64,000 nt of DNA, from NCBI GenBank assembly GCA_009741485.1, contig CM019230.1, positions 3,560,619-3,624,618 on the forward strand, in the 5' to 3' direction. Numbering within the stretch: position 1 is the stretch's first letter; each line of letters begins with the position of its first letter. The notes under the pieces are model-generated. The model searched no databases and was not told the DNA's origin. It worked only from the letters and a program-made list of their open reading frames with translations. Source of the DNA: Malurus cyaneus samueli. Taxonomy: Eukaryota > Chordata > Aves > Passeriformes > Maluridae. The position numbers and the translations under genes are program-made. Positions 55,681 through 64,000 of this stretch are shown piece by piece.

Positions 55681-57773
55681 GTGGAAGAAACATCAAGTAA
55701 AGCAAAAAAATAAAAGGAAAATGCATTATTGGATTAACAGAATAAAAAGTCTTTGGGAATTGCTATTTTATAACCTTTATTTATGTAGGTAGGTTCAATT
55801 TCTTTTAAATGAGTTTATACATAAATCAGTGAACTGTATACCTTAACTCAGAAGGATGCTCTCAGGAATTGCTCCTCAGTAACACTGGAAATGAATGAAC
55901 TTGGGAGAGGAGAAGATTGTTAATATTGGTGGTGTCCCTTCTCATTGTGCTGGTGGCTTTTTGTGGTACTGTATTGAAGTACAGGTTTTAACAGGGAATA
56001 TATTTTTGAATTTGATAACATTTAGTAATAAAGCCCCAATATGAATGTGAGATTCTACAATAATTAGGATAAAAACTGGGAAAGCCATAAATCCTAATAA
56101 GAAGAAATTTTTAGTGGCTTTCATTTCTTTTTTGAACTGGTTAACCATATTGTTATTAATATTTAATTTAGAAAAATCCTATTATACAAAAAACTGTCAT
56201 AACTTTATTCAAGATATTCCAAACAACCTATTTATTTTCAGTCTTAAATTCAGCTTGTAAGGTGAGCTGTATTAGACTAAACTATACTTCATTTTTTAAA
56301 AATTTATGCCCAGAAAAACAGTTAGCTATATTCTAAAGCATGTAATTTCTAAGCAAAATGTTGACAACTTTTGAGAATTCAGTGAATCAAGACTTTTTTC
56401 TAGTGTTCATCAAGTATTGTGCAAAAGGTTGTGGAGGTTTTTTTGTTTTCTGCTGTAGGCTCTAGAAGCCAAGGGTCACAGGTGCCTCAGAGGAGGGGAC
56501 AGACTCAGCAGGAAAGTGAAGGGGTAGTGAGGATATGCATAAGGAAAGTTCAGTCCAAATAAAACCAGAAAGAGATTATTCCACAAATGATTGGATTGCA
56601 CCCGAACTGAGTGATTGGTGCACTCTTCATCCTCATGTGGCCTGACTGAAAAATGGCAGGTTATAAAAACCAAAACCCTGAAAATGTACACCTCTCATCC
56701 TTTCCTTTGCTCTTTCCCTTCCTGCATGTTCTCTGCATTATTTTCTATGATGGTTTCTATTCTGTTTGCAGCTAAGTGTATTCTGCAGAGTAGTGTGGTA
56801 TATCAAACTCTCCTTTACTCTTTATTATTAATTTAATTGACTCATTGGGTTGATTTAAAGAGAAGCTGAATGGCTATGAAATGCTAGTCTTGCTACTTTT
56901 TTTTAATAATGCCACTGCATTAAATCTATTTTAAGTCCTACGACATCGATGGGATGGTTAGCACAAATTTAGCAAGTTGAATGAGCAAATGAAGTACTAG
57001 ATTAGTACACGGGCAAGGTCTAGAACTGTCCTGTAAGGAATGAACGAGCCCAGCAGAGCAGGGCAGGTGTGTGGTGCCAGCTGTTTGTCTCTTGGGGAGC
57101 CATGGGGCAGTGCCAGGCTGGCATGAGATCACCTCAGCAGTGCTCCAGCCTCTGCTGGTGGAACTGCACGAGCTGCACCTCTACAGAAAGCCTGGAGGAT
57201 ATTCCTGCTTCTCCTTGACAGGATAGAGTGCTTCAAAGTATCCCACAGTAAACCACTCTAGGCCGTCAAATGCTTTTTTTGATCTGTGTGATAAGGGCAG
57301 TGGTGATTTATCTTCAGTTTGGTTACATCTGTTTCAGTAAATCTGGTGAATAACTGAACTTTCCCCTTCAAGTTTTTCCTTTGTTGGGGATGGAAGAATA
57401 GATAACTAAGGGGCTTCTAAAAGACTCAACTGCCCTCAGGCACCTTTGCTGGTATTGTCTCCTGTCAGGCCATTTTCTTTAGGTTGTGGAGGCTTTCCCT
57501 ACCTCCTTGGGCAAAGGGTTAAATCCTGTCCCTTGTGCCAGATTTTAGCATTTGTACATCTCATATTTAAATTAAGGGTCGTCTTACTCTCTTAATTTTT
57601 CTCTTTTTCCACTATTTTGTTTGAAACAACAATGAACTATTTATTCCAGTAGAAATACTGACCCAAATTCTTTTGTTGATATGAAACAGAGTTGGGGAAC
57701 TTTAAAATGGCAAAATTCTGGATCATTTGATCTTGCCTGTGTAGATATCACAGACTTTTTAAAATGTGAGTTG

Positions 57774-57830
57774 GGCAGTGAGGCCCAGGCAAGGCTGGTG
57801 AGTTGCTAAGGTCCCACATGAAGCTGTTAG
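57774..57830 (-). repeat. MIR-like ancient SINE relic
   Basis: GGCAGTGAGGCCCAGGCAAG, then GCTGGTGAGTTGCTAAGGTC and CCACATGAAGC, follows the reverse MIR core (ACTGAGGCCCAGAGAGG, TAAGTGACTTGCCCAAGGTC, ACACAGC). This is the best of the MIR-like matches in the window. Confidence 0.5.
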
Positions 57831-60679
57831 TACAGCAAGGAATAAACCAAAGCATACGTTTGTCCTTTTGAGCCCCCTGTGATGCTTACAAGATGATAAT
57901 TGAACTCTGCAGTTTCTTCAGCTAAGGAAAGTTTCAAAGTCCTTTCTAGGTAGAGAAGTGCCTGAGATGACTGCAGCAGGGATTGTGTCTCCCTTTTTAA
58001 GCAGACTCAAGAAGTGAAGGTCTTTATCTGTCACTTCTGACTTTGGAGTTTATTCCTGAGTTTGGGTGGCTCATTAGGAGTGAAGCCAAAAGTACCCAGG
58101 TACTGACTGACACTGCAGAGGAGCAGAGTGCCCTCACTGTGCACTGCTCATCAGCCTCGCTGCAGATCTGCAGAGAAACAGCAGATAGGAGGGTGGTTCC
58201 CTGTGAGCTCAGTCTTTTAGCCCAGGCAATCCAAGTTCTTGTTTCTGCAAGTGCCCTTCTTGGAAGAGCTCTCCAGAGCAGCACAGGGAACTGGAAGAAC
58301 AGGGTTGCCAACTACCAGGACTTGGATTCTGAAAACTTCCATGTGGAGTGTTTGCACATCTCTGCATCCTTTCTGGTTGAGTTGTGGGCTGTTCAGGTGC
58401 TTTGTCTGTGTGTCTCATTCTGCCAAAGCCAATCCCCATGCTGTTTTCCTGAAAGCTTTGCAGAATGCAGTCTATGAGTCTGCGTTACCTGCTTTTCTTG
58501 TTTGCTGGTTTTTCCCCCTCCCCCTTCTTCCATCCATATTAAGCCATTCACAAAGTATTACTCATTAGGAACTTGAGCATCTCCATCCTGAGTAAAGAAA
58601 AAAAAAGCTTCAAGTGAGCCAGAACTTACTCATCCTATCCTGTTTTCCTGCCCTCTAAGAAAAATGTATATGGTCTAATCATAATTCCCTGGTGACCCAT
58701 AAGCTGGGTCTAGCTGTGGTAATCAGAGCCTCATCCTGGGGCTGCCTGTCAGAGGTGGTTGTTAGCACAATTGATGCAGCAGACATCTGTCTCAGCTGAA
58801 CTCTGCTTGTACCTTGCGAAGGAAAGTGAGCATTCATTTGTATACATAACTTGGGAACAGGAGAGAATCCACAGTTCCGCTGCCATCCTCTTTAACGAGC
58901 TATCATGATATTTCATTCAAATACCATGCACACTTTGAACTGTCACATTGCTGCACGAGGCACTGCTTCAGGAGCAGGAAGAAAAATTGCTTCATTGCAC
59001 AGGCTGCAACGCTGCTGCAGTTCACTGGGCTGTGCCTGAGGGGCATGTGGGGATAAAATAGTGAGGGACAGAAAAATATATTTTGCTTGTATAATTAGGA
59101 CCATTTAAAATTTAAATATTTGAAAAAACCTGTCTCCTCACCTTCAGAGAGATATTTTTGTGTTGCTTTTGGAAACAGTTTGTACTTCTAACCCTTCCAT
59201 AAAGAATATTATTCTGGCACTACAGAATTTCCAACAAATATCCGGCTCCTGAGTCAAACACCCAGAGGCCATAAGGAGGTTGAAAAGCACACAAACAAAC
59301 TATTGTTAAAATTTGCTGATGCTGCTGGCATTGCCAAGGGGCCATCTTGTTTTTTGTTCGTGTGATTTAAAGTAATGAGAAAATTCAGAATGAGACAAAT
59401 TAGGAGGCGGATCTTGTGAAAGGACTGGGCCTTCCTCACTGCCACTGAGCAGTGTTCAGACAAACTGAAAGGGGCCTATTTCTGGATGGGCCAATGTGTT
59501 CTCAATGCTTGACATCACTAGTAAGGGAATATAAGGATGGTATTAGTGGATCTGAGAGAGGGAGAGGAAGAAAGATAATTTTGAAAAATCCAAGTCCCAC
59601 AGCTATATTTACGATTTAAAGTCCCAATCGTATCACCATAAATTACCTTTGTTGTTTTCTCAACAAATTATTGCTACACTCAGCTTGTTCATATGACAGT
59701 GAACTGGAAAGTGCATCATCCTGTGCAGCCAAGTAACTTTTTCCTCCTCCAAATATATGACACTGTTTAGATGAATCTACGGTTTTGTGAACAGCGTGTG
59801 TGTCAATATAAAATGAATCACCCTCACACATTCTTTTCAGGCCTTTATTTAACACGTCCTTTGCTCAGCTTTTAAAATACAAGAATACATCTTTGCCTGA
59901 TCTTGGTGAAAGTCTGGTATGCAAAGAGTCCTTTGTACTGTATCAATAAAACAGTTCAAACATCTGTCTGAAGTCTTCAGAACACCAGAAACTCAAGTGT
60001 GTGAAGTGTCAGATTTCCATTTCTGAAGACTGTTAAACTGTTCCCTGTAATAAAAACAGAAGGGTGAAAAAGCTCTGGAAGAACAGAGTCATTCTTGTGG
60101 TCTTCATTGCACAGCAATAGCGAGAACTTCCAGCATTTGCTTACAGCACTGGGAAGTGGGGTTTATCCATGTTTTTCCTTGGAAGGGGAAAAAGAAGGGC
60201 ACAGACATGATGAGAAGTTTTCCATATCACTCACAACAGGTCTGTGGTAGCTCAGGAGCTGGGCAGTGTTTGATTTTTGTACCTGGACTTTGAAATGGAC
60301 ATTCATCCCAGGGGCTGGACTGCCCTGTGTGCGCTGCCCATAGAGCTGTATTAACCTCCTTAGGAAGCAGTTTTCTTTAAATTTATTTCAGAGGCTTTAT
60401 TGTGTTTACTTCAAACCAGAGCTGCTTACGTCTTACTGAGTTGTTCTGTGCACTTGAAAATATATTGAATCTGAAGTTGCGTGCATGGCTCGCATACCTT
60501 TTTGACTCCTTTTCCTTGTTTTTGTTTTCAGTGTTGTGTTTTTCCAGCCTGTCTGATTTCAGTCCCCTGTTCCTATCATAACACGCATGGTGTGCGCATT
60601 GGGCAGAGCAACCTGATTATTTCAAGCTCCAGTCTGGTTTCCTCTTTTTTGTCCTTTTAAACCATGTTACTGGAGACTG

Positions 60680-60694
60680 GTAGCCATGGTAACC
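60680..60694. promoter_or_regulatory. RFX-type X-box palindrome
   Basis: GTAGCCATGGTAACC is a second X-box-like palindrome, with an intact right half-site (GGTAAC) and a one-mismatch left half-site. It lies in a moderately complex block (60540-60720) with no promoter evident. Confidence 0.4.
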
Positions 60695-62709
60695 CCCCTT
60701 ATCTGTGTTGAGAAATAAATACTAAAAATTGCTTTTTTTACTATTTATATATAAAAATGCAGAAGCAAATAAAACCTGCAGTGCGTGACTCACTTAATAT
60801 TTTCAAGTCTCCATTACTTCTGTTAAATGTGGAACCAAATCATTGGAGGAAATCAAAACACACTTAATTAATAAATTAATAAATACATTAAAATTGCTCC
60901 TTTTCAAGGGGTTTCAAAAGCAGTCTGCACAGGGGAGGTCCAGCTGTATTTAGCTTCTCTTAGTTTGTGTATCCCAAAGAGATCAGGGTGACTGCAGAGA
61001 GCCTCAGCTGGGACTGGACCTGAGTGACAGAGAACTCCAAAAAGAGCCACATCTGAGTAAAGGTTTAGACTGAACATTGCTGGGTTTTGTGTCTTTGTTA
61101 ATCAGACTTTGTCCTGAAAAAGGCCTCCTCTGGATCAGATTTTGTTTTAGAATAAGCTGAGAAATGCATCTGCTCTCAGTTGAAGTGAACCTTTCCAAGT
61201 TGGAATTGCTGCAGGTGTAAAATCTTTAATTACTGCACCTTGATATCTGGAAACTAGTGCATAATTCAGTGATTCCTTGTAAAGCAAATTAATGTTTTCA
61301 TTTCAATTGCTGTGTAGAATAACCAGCAAATTGCTTCAAAAACATTTTCTTCGTGTTCATTAGGGGACACATGGCTGCAAATATCCCTCTAATTGCAACT
61401 GCCCGGCTGCCATTGCTTTACTTGGAAGACAATGTGACATCAGTTCCACATACTCTGAAGACTACTGGGATCAGATACTGGGAAAGGATCTCAGACTGTC
61501 TCAAGGAATATCTCATACTAGATTTTCATTTGCTTTCCAGTAACTGGGCTCCAGCTGTTGTTAAACTCATTTGCCTTTTTAAAATCACATTTATAGCATA
61601 TCTTTTTAGGCAAATTAATTTTTCTTTTCTCCACCTACCTTGCTGGGGGGGGGCAGAAGGTTTTGTTGGGAGAAACTGGAAAATAATTTCTGGAAAAAGA
61701 AAAGTTTTTGACCACATTTGTCTGTGCCTCACTGTTTAGTGAGTGTGCTCTTTCAATTCATCAGTATCATCTTCTATGAGAAAAATAGAAAGCAGAGGTT
61801 TTCCTGGATGACATCTGAATGGCTGGAGTTGGCAATGCTGTGTTTAAAATTCAAATAATATGCCGTTTCACTTTACACATGTGATTTTGTTTCTGTTTTT
61901 GGATTGGATGAGGGAAAGTCTAGGATTTCAGTGAAAATGCTTTTGTATGTGAATTCTTTGCCTATATGCCAACATATGATTAATATGCTCTTGTTTACAA
62001 CATTCCTACTTACAACATTATTTGCTAGAACTGTCACATAGTGCAAATACAAAAAGAACCCTGTGGACTCAGTAGGAAGAAAATGATTTAAAAATGTTTG
62101 TATTCACAGAAATATTTGTTTTGGACTAGTCCTATTTCAGACTTCTTCTATTTTCTGTCCGTGATAATGTGTGCATTTATTTTCCAGCAGAGCTCCTCCC
62201 TCACGTGCTGTTCCATTGCTCACAGTCTCTCCTTCTACGTCTCTGATTCACTAATAAACTATTTTCAATTCTTCTCCCCTGCCTGAATTTCAGCTCTTGC
62301 TGAGTTGTTGCAGCTTTGCCCTCTCCCTGCAGCGTGTGTTACTGAGCACTGATTCTGGCTTGATTATTTTATTTTTCCTTTTTAATAGTTCCCATTGTTC
62401 TGAATGGCAGAGCGACTCTAAAGCTCACTCCATGACCAGCCCTGTTCCGACAGGCACCACTCCAAATTAGGGACTCTGGCATCCAAACGGGACAATTTCT
62501 AGGCGTGATGTTGAGGGTTAAATTAGGAGCATCTGTTACTCCAGAAATGGGCTGCCCATATATAGTCTGAACTGATTAGCCAAAGGGGATTTAAGAACTT
62601 GTGGAATTGCCTGGGAATTGAAAGGAAAAGCAGGCAGCACCATTCATGTATGTGCACAAACACACATGCCTTTGCAAATATGTGAATTTAATCAGTAAGG
62701 GTTTTGTGG

Positions 62710-62740
62710 TTTTTTTTTGTTTGTTTGTTTTGTTTTTTTT
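62710..62740. repeat. T/G-rich simple repeat
   Basis: Runs of T interrupted by single G, including three GTTT units. It is simple sequence with no evident function. Confidence 0.8.
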
Positions 62741-64000
62741 TGCCTATCATGTAAAGGGAAAAGTGAGCCATGGAAAAGTGGCTATTGACTTCTGTACTAT
62801 TAGTAATTATCTGCTGTTTCAAGAGAAGAGATTTCTGTATGACATAATTAAGGACTTCACAGCAACATGGATTTGATTCTCAGAGCAGTGTTGGGAGACC
62901 GTTTTCCCAGGCTGGGCTGCTTCAGACCTTACATTTTGGCAGCAGGGCTCAGGAGCACAACCCAAGCACTGTCCCAGAACCCTGGCCCTTGCTGTCCAGT
63001 TTGCTCAGTCTGTACATGACCTTGACTTCTGAAAACTTCCTCTTCAGCTTGAGGTCTACTGTTTTATTTGAGATTCTTCCTTTGGGTAAAGGTCAGCTTG
63101 CATTTCTTTGCAGGGATTTCTGATGTGAATGAGAGCTCAGATGAGCTGCAGAAGACTCAACACTGCTCACAGCAGCTCAAAGTGTGATAGAAACTGTGCA
63201 AAGAGAGGAAAGCTTGCTGCCCCTCTGTAGAAGTTTCTTTGACAGTTCTGGAAAACTCTTTCGTCTTCCTGAGCAGCACCTCAAGTCCATTCTCCCAGGG
63301 CAGAAGCACAAAGATGGAAATTCTTGTTTAAATCTCTCACATTTCTTAGGAGTACCTTGTCCCTGCTATGTGCTGTTTCATGCCCTTATGTGGAATCTGC
63401 TTGTCACCGATGCTGACGGATGCAGGATAAAGTGCACTTTCCTTTGGCTGTGCCAAGTGGATATGCAGCAGCGTGCTCAGCTAGAGAAGCCAACGGCGGA
63501 TTCTGTGCAGAGCCAGGATTGTCTGAGAGAGCTTTTCTTTCTCAGAATTACCAGTTTAATGGGCATGTGTGCAGCTGCCTTGATGTGCTGCTAGTGGCCA
63601 GCAGCTTGGTGTGGTGTGCTGAGCTTGCTCCTCCTGTCCACTGGGGATTTTCAAATCCAGGGTGATTGTTTAAATTATCTCTATTGTAAACTGAAGTAGA
63701 AATTTTTAGTTTCCCAGCCTGGTGCCTCTGCTCTCAGGTCTCACATTGGGGCCCACAGGTTTTTGCTGCAGCCATTAATCCTTGCTGCTGAATAACAGGT
63801 GACTTTACATAGCAAATGTGTTACAAGATCTGAGGTCAGTGGATGGGAATGAAGGGCCAGAAAAGAAGGTTTGTCACGTCTCAGTACTTGCCATAACAAG
63901 CCAAGTGGTCAGAGCCAAATTTGAGCACCCGTTGCAGATCATGTACCTTAGCATTCAGTTTGCTGTGAGAGTTACTGGTGCTGAAGTTCACAGTATAGTA

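Larger units (their letters stand above)
55681..64000. other. Intergenic gene desert, right part
   Basis: About 8.3 kb with no supported gene. It contains a MIR-like relic at 57774, an X-box at 60680, a T/G-rich simple tract at 62710-62740 and two high-complexity blocks (58790-59050 and 62320-62600). I looked for miR-193a and miR-365 hairpins and for C-terminal RAB11FIP4 exons, which are the next human loci, and did not find them. Confidence 0.55.

Noticed and set aside
63184..63594. 136-codon frame near the right edge
   Set aside because: The product resembles no protein I know, and the frame has no splice sites, Kozak context or CpG island to support it.

Overview
The window looks like nuclear DNA from a bird. 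It has intron-split genes with canonical GT-AG junctions, three CpG islands at gene starts, degraded CR1 LINE 3' ends with the ATTCTGTGATTCTATG-type tail, otherwise low repeat content, and compact introns. The gene content matches human 17q11.2, which corresponds to chicken chromosome 19. I cannot name the species.

Layout. Positions 1-5200 hold the 5' end of SUZ12 on the minus strand: coding exons 1-3 and its CpG-island promoter. The remaining exons lie beyond position 1. Positions 5200-14800 are intergenic, with CR1 fragments that crowd the next promoter. UTP6 is complete on the plus strand at 14800-24653, with 19 coding exons and 597 codons. COPRS follows on the same strand, with a CpG island at about 26150-26740 and coding exons from 26967 to 28634. 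From about 29.8 kb to the end I find no gene. That stretch is AT-rich intergenic DNA with poly-T tracts, a 16-bp minisatellite, relics of old amniote repeats, two RFX-type X-box palindromes and several CpG-bearing, high-complexity blocks that could be conserved regulatory elements.

The order SUZ12 (divergent) - UTP6 - COPRS is the human order inverted. SUZ12 is a core subunit of PRC2 (H3K27 methylation). COPRS binds PRMT5 and histone H4. UTP6 acts in the small-subunit processome in the nucleolus. They are neighbours by conserved synteny, not an operon. I found no novel multi-gene system. The most notable points are a cluster of single-base frame breaks confined to SUZ12 exon 1 (most likely consensus errors in extreme-GC sequence), an inverted CR1 pair abutting the UTP6 promoter, an extensively diverged COPRS whose first usable ATG is in the second exon, and the two X-boxes in the gene desert.
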